From Puccinellia tenuiflora (lineage: Eukaryota > Streptophyta > Magnoliopsida > Poales > Poaceae): 64,000 bases of DNA. Positions 11,202 through 21,115 of this stretch are shown here, piece by piece. Made by a program: the position numbers and the translations under genes. Numbering within the stretch: position 1 is the stretch's first letter; each line of letters begins with the position of its first letter. The notes under the pieces are model-generated. The model did no database searches, had not been told where the DNA came from, and saw nothing but the letters and a program-made list of their open reading frames with translations. The stretch covers positions 1 through 64,000 of the forward strand of contig QRDG01000408.1 of NCBI GenBank assembly GCA_012064385.1, written 5' to 3'.

Positions 11202-13880
11202 ATTCTTCAGTCGATTTATATTTAGCAAAACCGAATAATAAGATTTCCTGGATTTCGTTGATACGGTGGTTTCTCCATCAGAATCGCACCGAAAATCAGA
11301 GACGCCCCACGCCGCTGTCAATAAAGTAATTACTCGTTGAATTAGGCAGGACTCTTGGGTGCTCTTGTCTGTAGACATCACGTTGCTGTGCAGACGCGGA
11401 TTTGACTGATCCAGCGTTGAAAGCGGAGAAGAACCATGTTACCTGGCAGAAATAGAAAATAAAAATCTTCTACCGACCTGTTTGATTCTCCTTGTTCTCC
11501 TAAAACAATTGGCTGTAATACAATGGAATATGCACACTAGCTGTGTCTTGCAGATAACGTTGGATGAGTCTTAATCCGTCAACTTCAAAGATATCGTAAT
11601 CCAGTCATAATCATCTAGATGTGTGATGATCTATTGGACGAAATAAAAGGGGACCAAATGACCAATTACCAGATGCATGAAAAGGATGCATGGTGTACAT
11701 ACATGAGTGGTGGTGAAAACAACTTTTCGGCCACACACAGCGAATCTGCTTGGCTGCTAGTTGCTCCAGCTAGTATATCCTTTGGGTTGGTTGGGTAAGC
11801 TCCCAATTAGGCAATCGATTGCCACGGTGATTTGGTCGGAAACTTGCTCAATATTTGCGGCCTTTTCACTTTCACTTTCATCCATACGTGATTAAGAAAA
11901 CTCGTTTGGTTATGCATTAACATCAAGATGAGGCCGGGATCTCCTATTTTTCAAAAAAAAAAAAATCGTGTACTTTGGATATTTACTTATTTAGAGGTAA
12001 TGGTATCGTCTTTTTTATACTGAAAAGGAGGATAATCCCGTAACTCCTACGACCGCATCATTTCTTTCAGACCGATATTCTTTTACCGACCCAGACCGTA
12101 CCTCTAAATCTTCAGCATCTTCTTCACGAGTTTAGGTTGACATACTGTAGTACTGTGCGGTTAGGCACCTATCTTTCTTGCTCTACTGTTGAGAGCCATG
12201 TAATGATGTACTATGATCCTTAATGTTAATATATCTAACTTTGTTCAAAAAAAAATCTTTTATCGGTATGACTTATCTAAAGATTTTAAGCCTCCCTTTC
12301 TAATTATGCGTCGTATTAATCTCCTAAAATCGGGCATCATCGAGTCTAAAAGACTAAAACTACAGTCTTATTAGAGCAATTTTAGCAAAATGTAATGCAA
12401 AATGTTAATTTACACAAGCTTCATGCAAGTGGGATCCAAGTGAAGTAATGATTGCTTATCACTTTGCCGAATCTTCTGTTTTGCTTTTACGTTTTGTTTC
12501 ACGAAATTTATACATGGTTTTGCGATTTCTTTTTTAATGACGTAAATCGATGACGATGAGACTCGTTGCGCAGGTCTGTTCTGAATGCTCTGCCAGTGCC
12601 AGGCCAAGCGAGTCCGACAGACGGGTTACCGTCGCCGTCGATCTCAACGCATCTATGCTCTGCATGGGCAGGGACTGTGCGTCGACATAGAGGTGGAGCA
12701 ATTGGTTTTTTTGTTCAGAGAGAGACAGAGAGAGTAGTATAGCAGGTCGCACATCACCACACAACAATTCCACACGATAGAGTTTTTTTTTTTTTTTTTG
12801 AGGGAAACATGCTAGAGGTCGATGCCTTGATGGTGCCGTGCGCTGACCGGGCTTGGAGTCTTGGACACTCATCTTTGGATCACAGCCCAAAATCCGATAT
12901 TTTGGAAGTTCTTGGTGGTCCATAATAACAAGTACTAGTGTCACTTGTGGCTTTCATCACACAAAAAACGATCACATGTGCCAGTAAGAACGTGCCAAAT
13001 AAAATCTACGGAAACTAGACTCACATTTAAATAAATGAAGATGTGTTTTTTTTTCACTTTTCATCAAGTATTTGTGCCAACTGTCACTTGCGCCACATTT
13101 ACTGGTCGGGTTGCTAGGTTACTTTCCAACTCCAACCTGTGCCTCCCAGCGACCTTTGTGATCCGATAAAAGTGCTGGGATACACCGAGTACAACTCTTC
13201 CATAACGAAAACTTTTTCCCTAGTGGTCCAGAACGAGAGTCAGGTAGCGTTGTCCAATTCTTTTGTTTTGGATGGATAGCCTCTTTTTGTCATTTTGTTT
13301 ATATTTAGTGTATCGAATTGTCCAAAAAAAATCCGGGCGTGTCCGGTTTGGCTATGTGGGTGTGATCTTTTTATATGATCACAAGGGTTTAATTTTTTGC
13401 AGTTGGTCATTTTTTAAGTTCTATAAAACTATTAAGAATTTAAAAAAAATTGAACATAACAAAATTTCGTAATCATGCATGTCGTCTTGTAGTCTTTGGA
13501 TGTTTAATTTTATGGAGTATTTCAAGGAAGATATTTGGTCCAACACTCTTAAACATGTAGTTTTTTCTATGAATCATTATGATTACTCTATGTTGTATCA
13601 TTATTTGAAAACTAACTATAATTACTACTTAATAGGCTCATATCATAGATTGTAAAACAAAAATGACTATCATTTTAGTGGACTCGGAATTGAATGACGA
13701 TGCTATAAGAAATCGAGATTTGAAAAATGACTTAACCATCACATGTCCCATGGATTGTATGATTGTAGATAGTTCCCCTACGAAATCCAAAGCATTCAAT
13801 TATAATCGGAGGTTTAGCTCCTCTCGCAATAATAGATAGTAGATAATGATGCTTAGTTGTTGTTTATATTGTAGATTATG
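11202..13880. other. AT-rich intergenic DNA, no gene seen
   Basis: No coding region is supported. Near 12190-12256 the phrase ending ACTTTGTTCAAAAAAAAA looks like a retroposon poly-A tail on the + strand. A T18 run at 12783-12800 followed by GAGGGAAAC may be a tail on the - strand. Neither element can be delimited. Confidence 0.4.
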
Positions 13881-13910
13881 GTATGTGCATTGCACGTGCC
13901 CGTCTACTAG
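13881..13910 (+). mobile_element. Helitron-like 3' terminus (hairpin plus CTAG)
   Basis: GGTATGTGCA, a single T, then TGCACGTGCC can form a 10-bp stem with two G-T pairs. It is followed after six bases by CTAG and then T. Helitrons end in a short hairpin and CTRR inserted before T, so this fits. The 5' TC end was not found, so the extent of any element upstream is unknown. Confidence 0.35.
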
Positions 13911-13920
13911 TCACTAGAAA

Positions 13921-14080
13921 GAGTTGGGACCATCTGAATGGAGGGAGTATACACTTAGAGGTAGTCATGTTAATATTGTAAGTACAGATCACTCCTTCCC
14001 ATCTGATATAAATAACGTCAGAAAACAACTAATCCCGTACAACCTAGGCTCACGACAATCTTTATGATCAGAGGGAGTAA
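13921..14080. mobile_element. Stowaway-type MITE remnants
   Basis: GGAGGGAGTA at 13941-13951 is a typical Stowaway end. A second piece starts CACTCCTTCCCATCTGATAT near 13989 and ends TGATCAGAGGGAGTA at 14079. The inner piece has roughly inverted ends but lacks a clean TA pair on the left. These are two decayed or overlapping copies. Confidence 0.45.
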
Positions 14081-14410
14081 TTAATTAACCATTAATTACC
14101 TGGTAATCTATTTCTACGAGCTCGGTGGAATTTGAAAAATAGTTTAATTTGTGACCTAGTACAAAAAAAATCATCTCATTGGGTCCTTGGTTCAAAATAT
14201 TTTTGAATTTATTTTTTCTATCTAAAACTATAAACAAAAAACATTTAGGAGAAGAAAATTTTGCACTGTTGCAGTGGGCCGTATCAGACCGGCCCATCGG
14301 GCTAAGATTCCGTGAGGAAAGAAAAGATCAAATATCTGAACTGAAGGCCATGCTGACTTCGATGTATCCAACCACAAGGAGATTATGGGTTTTCACTGGA
14401 GTGGAGATTT

Positions 14411-14780
14411 CGAGCTGCCGGACACTAGTGATCCTGGTGTTTTAAAAAATTCAAAAATAAAATTTACGAGTTTCAAAAAAATGTAAAAAAAATTACAGAT
14501 GTAGCTAATGGTGTATTCCACATACCTACAAAAAATCAACTTAAAATAATTTGTATACCATTTTACATAAAAATGACAAAACTTTAGATCTAAGTATGCA
14601 TATTTTCAAATCGCCAAATTTTATCAGGTTCGTCATTTTTGTGTAGCTCGTAATATTAAATATTTGAACTTAATATTTTACACGTTTGTACTATACACTA
14701 TTGGCTACATCTATAAAAAATCATATTTTTATAAAACTCGTAAATACGATTTTCGAATTTTTTAACTAGCAGGTAGCTCG
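14411..14780. mobile_element. long-inverted-repeat MITE-like element, 370 bp
   Basis: The left side reads CGAGCTGCCGGACACTAGT, then TTTACGAGTTT and GATGTAGCTAATGGTGTAT. The right side, read on the - strand, gives CGAGCTACCTGCTAGTT, then TTTACGAGTTTTA and GATGTAGCCAATAGTGTAT in the same order. The arms are about 130 bp and imperfect, so the element folds into a hairpin. No clear target duplication was found, so the superfamily is open (Mutator-like or fold-back). Confidence 0.6.
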
Positions 14781-15212
14781 GAAGCCACTACTACTTTCCG
14801 TTTTCACTGGCACATAGGTCTGATAAACTCTAAACAATGTCCGCAACAAGTAACAAGCGAATGTCGGTGGATGGTGTAATTAAGGTTCACTCCTATAACT
14901 CGGGACTCGTAACTTAAACAACGTCCCCTAGCCTGTAAAACATCACCTAACAAAAATCGCCGGTTGATCCATAATCGCACAACGATACAACACACAGTTC
15001 TTACTGGAACTGACCATGGAACTGACCACACACGAAGTCGTCCTATAACATTTTCCCCTACCAGTACCAGACGAAACCAAACACATTGGGAAGAACGCAC
15101 AACATGGGAATACAAACTCGCTACAGAAGCCAACAACACCTTGCTAACACTACAGCACTAGCTAATTAACCTGCCCGGCCTGTTTGCAACAGTACGTTTG
15201 GGTTGCAGCTAG

Positions 15213-15915
15213 CTACTCGGCGGCGCCGTCCATCCTGAGCGGCGGGCTGTGGCGGTCGCGGGGCAGCCTGAGTCGTCCGAGCGCGCCGGCGGGGACGAGC
15301 TCCAGGTTCTCGCAGTTGCAGATCTCGATCATGAATCCGTCGGGGTCCTTGAAGAAGAGCTGGTCGATGGGCGACCCCTCCTCCTCCTCGTTGATGGTCC
15401 GCTTCATGTACCTGATCCCCATCTCCTTCAGCCTCCTCTCCATCGCGCCCATGTCCTCACACTACAGTCACACCAATCGAAACGAGCATAAGCTTCTTAT
15501 TGACACTGGTTTGTTTGACGTACTCACCCGCTGAAGCTGGATCCTTGAGCAGAATGTGATTAATTGTTACCTGGAACGAGATGTGGTTGTCCATGGGGTC
15601 GAGCTCGCCGGGGCTGACGTCGGCCGCCCGCCTCGCGTCGTCTCGCTGCACCAGGTGGATGCCGACGCCGTAGTTGAATAGCCAGGCGCCGGAGAAGTCG
15701 AGCGCGGGGGGGCGGTGGATGAGGACGAAGCCGAGGGACTTGACGTAGAAGCGGACGGAGGCGTCGACGGACTTGCAGAGGCGGGAGATGTGGTTGAGCG
15801 CCATCAGCGGCATCGGCGGCACGTCCTCGTACAGCTTCTCGATCGCCGCCGGGTCGACGAGCTCGGCGCCATGGCCGCCGCCGCCGTTCACGCCCTGCTT
15901 GCACTCTTCTCCCAT
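15213..15915 (-). CDS. glyoxalase-I-like VOC family protein, 197 aa, 2 exons
   Basis: Exon 1 is 15915-15571 (115 codons), ending in CAG before GTAACA. Exon 2 is 15461-15213, after an acceptor TGACTGTAG. The protein has one vicinal-oxygen-chelate domain: a beta-strand start LNHISRLCKSV (His42), SVRFYVKSLGF, GAWLFNYGVGIHLVQ, then DNHISFQ (His111), LKEMGIRY, DQLFFKDPDGFMIEICNCE (Glu161). His42, His111 and Glu161 are likely metal ligands. It matches the short plant proteins annotated as lactoylglutathione lyase / glyoxalase I family (GLYI4/GLYI7-like). Many of these have no proven methylglyoxal activity, so the substrate is not certain. The N-terminus is acidic/Gly-rich with no targeting signal, suggesting cytosol. 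The frame is intact and splice signals are good. A single-gene unit; neighbours are repeats. Confidence 0.9.
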
Positions 15916-18160
15916 CCCGCTCGGGCAGTTCTTGCGCTACTGCGGAAGCGAGCGAGCCATTTAATCATCCGTGCTCTGGGGGTGGGCGCTCTGGTCGTGC
16001 ATGCCGCGTATACGCGCCGCGCCGAGGCCTGACCACGTATCACCGCATGGATTGGCGTGCATGGCGGGCAGCTCGGCACAACCTCGGGACTCGCTTGCTG
16101 CCTGTGGCCGTCAGGTCGGCACCGTGCGATAGGCGGCGGGGATCGTGCCCTGGATTCCGAAGTCCTTGGACCATGTGATGAGCAGTTAGCCGGTGACCAC
16201 CCACAGTGAGCGTCCCAGTCTGCGGCTGCAATGGATAGACCAGCGTCACCGAGCGAGTACTGACTACTGAGACGCAGGCACGCAGCTGCTTGCTTCATGG
16301 GCCGTTTTTAGCCGCTGACGAGACTATACCAAATGAGAGGGCAGCAGCTGCACGGACCACGAACGGCCATTTCCGATAGATGATGCGCCGCTGCCGGCAA
16401 TTCCTATTTTGATGTCTGTAGCGTCCTCCCAACGCTAATCTGGTGGTAAATGGGCCGGTCAAGAAATGTATTTTTCATTGGTTCTCATTCTGGTTTTTCT
16501 GGCCGTTTTTGCGTCTAGCAAGCAATCGATTGCTTGTTTAAACCAACCAGCAATCACCCCGACTCCGGAAAAGAGCCTCACCCGATTCGGGAAAGGAGTG
16601 CAGGCACACAGCTCACCCCACATGCATGTATCGTCCGTACACATTTAATTCCACGTGGAAAAAATTCAAAAAGTCATAACTCATAAACTGTCTGTTGAAA
16701 TCGCGATCCGTTTTCACCATTGGGCTTCTCGTGACGAGTTATTCAAAACTAAATCCCATTAATATATGTTTCGACAATTTTTTTTTTTGAAAAGCAACTC
16801 TAGTGTTTAGGCCAGCAACTTCGTACTAACAGTTGCTTACAATTGTATTTTGTAGTCAAATTATTTTTCGAGATACTCAACTTGGAAACGATAGTAAGCA
16901 ACTTCACAGTACTGAGATAATCAACTTAATAATACTAGTTGCCTGCCGTACTCTCTAAAACCGCACGTAATTTGGTTTTTCAGGTCGACAACTTAGTAGC
17001 GACAATGTGTAACTTCATAGCATTGTAAAGAAACAAACAATATCTAAAACTTAGCATCAACGATAGGCAACATCGCGAAAACAATGGCCAACTTCGGAAT
17101 CCATCCCAAAAATTGGGTTGTATTTGGTGTGGGTATTTTGTAGGGGAATTGCCATCAACTCATCTACAAAATATGTGCAACTAATGTCTGTACTGCATCA
17201 ACTCATCTAGTTTCGCGCTAACCGGCGGAACTCATCTATGGGGAGTACACCAAAAACCACAACTCATATACAAAATGCCTACAACGAATGTCAGTAGTGC
17301 CAGCAACTTTGATACAAGGCGAATCAACTTGGGTACAAAGCCAACAACTCTTAGTTGTAGTCATCCCCCAGTGGGTTGCAACTAGAGAAGACTCAGTTGC
17401 TGCACTCCTTAGATAAGCTGCTCTTGACTCCTTAGATAAGTTGTTGTTGGTGGAGCTTTAGTTGCAGGTATGACCACAAGGTTGAACCTAGAGAAGGCAC
17501 AATTATTACACTCCTTTAAATTGTGTTGTTGATTGGTATGGTGGTTCCGGCATGTCGATTTGCAGTAGAGGGATAGAGCACCGTCGGCTGGTCGAGTTGC
17601 AATGAAGGGGCAAAGCGTCTCCACCGATTAAGACTAGCGGTGCCCGGCCCTCCGTGGAGGCAGGCCGAATGGTGGCGGGTTGGAGCTCCAAGACAAGGGG
17701 ATGGCGGGATGGTGGGCTGATTGGCTAGATCGATGTATGGTCAGTGGGTTGCGACTGATTGTTGCACTACATTTTCTTCGAAAAGCAACTCTAACGTTTA
17801 GTCAAATAAGAGTTGCTTACACTAATTTAAAGTCAGCTCCCCGTAGTGTTTTAGTTGCAGTCATCTCTTACTTAGTTGCAGCTGGAGAAGACACGATCGC
17901 TAAACTCTCTTGAAATAAGTTGATGGTATTTTTAGTTGCAACCATCCTCCACCTAGTTGCAACTAGATATGTATAGTTGCTGTGATTTTTGAATAAGTTG
18001 CGGACAACTCATGTAGCTAAGCTAGATCAAATGGGCTTGATCGATCGAATTGTTGGGAAGCTAGCTAGATTGGACCAACTTGATCAATCCAGACATCCAG
18101 TAGCTATGTTCCTCCACGTACATAAAGTAAGCTAGCTAGCTTGGATATGATTGATCTAAC
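15916..18160. other. promoter region then repetitive AT-rich DNA, no gene seen
   Basis: 15916-16300 is the GC-rich upstream region of the VOC gene, without an obvious TATA box at a normal distance. From about 16640 to 18000 the same phrases recur irregularly (AGTTGCAAC, CAACTCATCT, AAAGCAACTCTA, GTTGCAGTCATC), so this is a decayed simple or dispersed repeat. 18030-18160 is rich in GCTAGC/GATC palindromic words. Nothing coding is supported. Confidence 0.5.
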
Positions 18161-18313
18161 TGTTAGAGTACGTATAGGATACGAGTTAGAGATAGACTAG
18201 GGTTGAGAGTCATGACCTTGTACTCCAAGTCTACCCCTCCTTGTACTCCTATATATACCCCATGAGTGTCACCGCAATACAACACAATATTCTAGGGTTC
18301 AATATTTTCCACA
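18161..18313 (+). mobile_element. short 5' LTR (153 bp) of a small LTR element
   Basis: The block starts TGTTAGAGTACG and ends TTTTCCACA, directly before a tRNA-Met primer-binding site. It contains TATATATA near 18251, consistent with an LTR promoter. An LTR of 153 bp is in the range of TRIM or small copia-type elements. No second LTR is found downstream, so the element is incomplete. Its interior is interrupted by a LINE-like insertion and then meets the CACTA end at 20241. Confidence 0.7.
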
Positions 18314-18325
18314 TGGTATCAGAGC
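18314..18325 (+). promoter_or_regulatory. retrotransposon primer-binding site (initiator tRNA-Met)
   Basis: TGGTATCAGAGC is complementary to the 3' end of plant initiator tRNA-Met. It follows the LTR CA end without a gap. This marks the start of the element's interior. Confidence 0.85.
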
Positions 18326-18489
18326 GGTTAGTCTCACGACGTCGATCCCAGGGTTCTAAACTCCTTCCGCAGCGCGCCGCCCCCGGGGAGATCAATCTCT
18401 TCTCCTCGGGAGCGCGGCACCCGATCTAGATCAAAGATCTAGTCAGTTCTTTAGATTCAGTTTTCTATTCCGTAGATTAGCTCCAGTTT

Positions 18490-19747
18490 GAAGGCAAATC
18501 GACAGGAGAGCGACTCCTCCCTAGCTAGGGTTCCGCCCGCGAGGCCGCCGGTGCCGAGCTCCGGTCCTGAGCTCCCCTCCCTCCCCTTCCTCTGCCCTTC
18601 CATCCTCGCGCGGCCGTCGCCCCCCGTGGTGGCAGCGCGCGACCTCTCTCGCTCTCCCCCTCGTCCCTCTCCCCTTCTCCCCCTGTCGCCGCCGCCGGCA
18701 GAGGCCGCCGGGCGAGGCCCGCGCGGCGCCGGTGGCGGCGGCCTGACCTTCCCCGCGTCTTGTTGGGAGGAGGCGGGGCTCCCCCTCCTGGCGACGGTGC
18801 TCCTCGGTCGGCGGCGGTCGGGTGTCCTGGTGGCAGTGGCCGGCGGCGAGCGCGGTGGTGGTGCTACCTCTTGGTGGCGGGACGGACTGGTGGTGCTGGG
18901 TGGCTGGCGGTGCGCCCCCGGCCCAGATCTGGGCCCTTTGGGCCCCATCTGGGTCCTAGCGGGCCGGCTCCGGCATAGCCACGATGCCTACTGTGCGGGG
19001 ATGCGGAGGAGCGGCTTGGACAGGGGGCAGCGGCGCCAACGGCGTGCCTTCTGCAGCGCGAAGGCGGGAGCTTTACGGGCCTAGGAGGGCCCGGACGGGC
19101 CTGTGGGCCCACAGGCCTGGTATGCTCCTGCTATTGCGTCCGGTCGGTTACCGTCGTTGACGGTGGAGGTTGGGCCCTCCCGCGTGCCGACTGTGTTGCT
19201 GCTCCTAGTCCCGGCTCCTCTTCTTCATTGTGCAGGCCCCACTTCGCGGTGTTGTGGTGAGACGACGTGGGAAGCTTCAAGATCGTGTTGGCGCAGGGTG
19301 GTGGTCAGTGGGGGTGGCGGGCTCCGAAGCGCCCGAGGTGAAGTTTGGGATCGGGAGAAATCCCTGTCGGCCTGGCTGACACCGACGCGGTGGCGCCTGA
19401 GGGTGCCACCGGACCTTCCTGGAGGGCGTCGGGGCTACCCTTCCTTTCTCCTCGTCGCGTACCGGGGGAAACCCTTGGCAGCAGCGTCGTCATCGTCGCG
19501 TCCCTTCTTGGAGGTGTTGTTTGGTACCGGCGGTTCGGAGTCTAGGAGCTTGGTGGGAGATCTCCGGTGGGCGCAGCGGTTGCAAGGATTCTCCGCTTTT
19601 GTTGATCCGCCATTGTCGGCATCTGTTTCTTTTATATTTTCTCTTTCGTTTCTTTTGGGCGTGACTGTGCTGCTTCCGCCCCAGCACGTGTTGGTTGTAT
19701 CGGGGTTGTTGCTTTATTTATAAAGCGGGGCGCAAGCCTATTTCGTC
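18490..19747 (+). mobile_element. LINE-like non-autonomous retroposon, 1258 bp, 15-bp TSD
   Basis: The insert is flanked by the perfect 15-bp duplication GATTAGCTCCAGTTT (18475-18489 and 19748-19762), as made by target-primed reverse transcription. Its 3' end reads GCTTTATTTATAAAGCGGGG then CGCAAGCCTA, a typical 3' tail of grass LINEs. The body is GC-rich leader-like sequence with no reverse transcriptase or endonuclease. It therefore looks like a LINE deletion derivative, with 5' and 3' untranslated parts joined. It sits inside the small LTR element at 18161. Confidence 0.8.
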
Positions 19748-19762
19748 GATTAGCTCCAGTTT

Positions 19763-20240
19763 AACCAAATAAATCCCTACTTTTCACGATCCTCAAAATC
19801 CCCTGTGAGATCAGCGCAAAATTCGTCCGACGTCATATCTCGAAGCTACGATACGTACACGACGGCGCACGGAACAGATCAATCTGAGCCACGCATCGGG
19901 TGACTTCTTCAGGGCTCGGCTACGCGTCTCCAAGCCAGCGCCATCACTACTCGCCTCCAGGAGCCGCTGCGTCGCCGCCGTTTTTCATCAAGGTGTCATC
20001 TACGTCGACATTAGAAGCTGCCACACACGCCACGCATCAAGCCCTCAGGCTCCAGCGTGCATGCAAACTCCTGGCCGCATGCATCCATGCACTAAAGACA
20101 CGAAGAGATACAGGTATTCAACCGCAGATCTCACGCACGTACTAGTAGATGCATGCATGTCGTCTCCTACGTTTGCATCAACTCTACGTACGTCTTAACC
20201 GCCAAGATCGCTCCGCGCTTCAAACACCGGCATCGACCAC
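19763..20240 (+). other. remaining interior of the small LTR element, no gene seen
   Basis: This should be the continuation of the 18161 element's interior. No gag or pol motifs are seen. It ends at the CACTA left terminus. Confidence 0.4.
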
Positions 20241-20580
20241 CACTAGTGGAGACTGGACCTATTGTCCCGGGCCGTGAGGGCTTTTTGTCGCGGTTGGCCA
20301 ACCGCGACAGCGGAGGCGGGACTAAAGGTCCAACCACTAGTCGCGGACCTGTCACCAGCCGGGACAAATGGTCCTCATCCTGGGTGTGCTAGGGGGCAGA
20401 ACCTTTAGTCGCGGTTCGTATAACGGGCCGTGACTAATGGTTATCTGTCGCGGCAGAAATTTGGGAACTTTCTGTACCGCGGCAGAGAGTTCATTTTTTT
20501 TAGGGTTTAGTGTTTACTAAATCTCTGCCGCGGCAGAAATTTGGGCACTTTCTGTGCCGCGGCAGAGAATTCATTTTGTT
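20241..20580. repeat. CACTA left subterminal repeats
   Basis: Inverted and direct copies of TCGCGGTTGG / CCAACCGCGAC and AGTCGCGG / CCGTGACTAA occupy 20270-20450. Then two ~55-bp palindromic units with CCGCGGCAGA-AATTTGGG and CTTTCTGT-CCGCGGCAGAGA lie at about 20450-20500 and 20525-20575. CACTA transposition protein binds subterminal repeats of this kind. Confidence 0.7.
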
Positions 20581-21115
20581 TTATTTTATTCATTTATTTT
20601 CTTCATTTCAAAATAGTTTTCGTATATTTCTACGCTACCACATACCGTACACGATCGAGCATACAAATATATACAACTTTGATAGTTACATGGAGATCAC
20701 AATTACCGGGACTAAGCCCGTCTATTCGATTACACGGCACGGCATCATCGGTTGCGCCTATTGTTCACACTAAATTCTCCGGCGTCGTCTACCATCTCTT
20801 TCAGCAAAAATCCCGCCAGGTCCTCTGCAATTGCTATTACGCATTGCTCCGGTAGGACCTTTTCCCGCATTCTCTCAAACTGTATAAGAAAGGTAGATCA
20901 ATATGAATATCAATCATGATAACAAAAAGTGAGGTAATAAAATAATGTTGTGAACGTATTTCTTACGTCGACTCTATAATCTCTGTGCTCAGTGGTAAAC
21001 ATGCGAATAAACTCGCAAACGTAGTATCCACATAGATGCGTCCCCGATGGCTGCCTCGCGCACTTTACGAGAATAGAATTCAATCAAAATAATAATCTAA
21101 CATCAAAATAATAAC

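Noticed and set aside
18457..19723. ORFs of 163-206 codons in the LINE-like insert
   Set aside because: GC-rich leader-like DNA of a retroposon without endonuclease or RT motifs.
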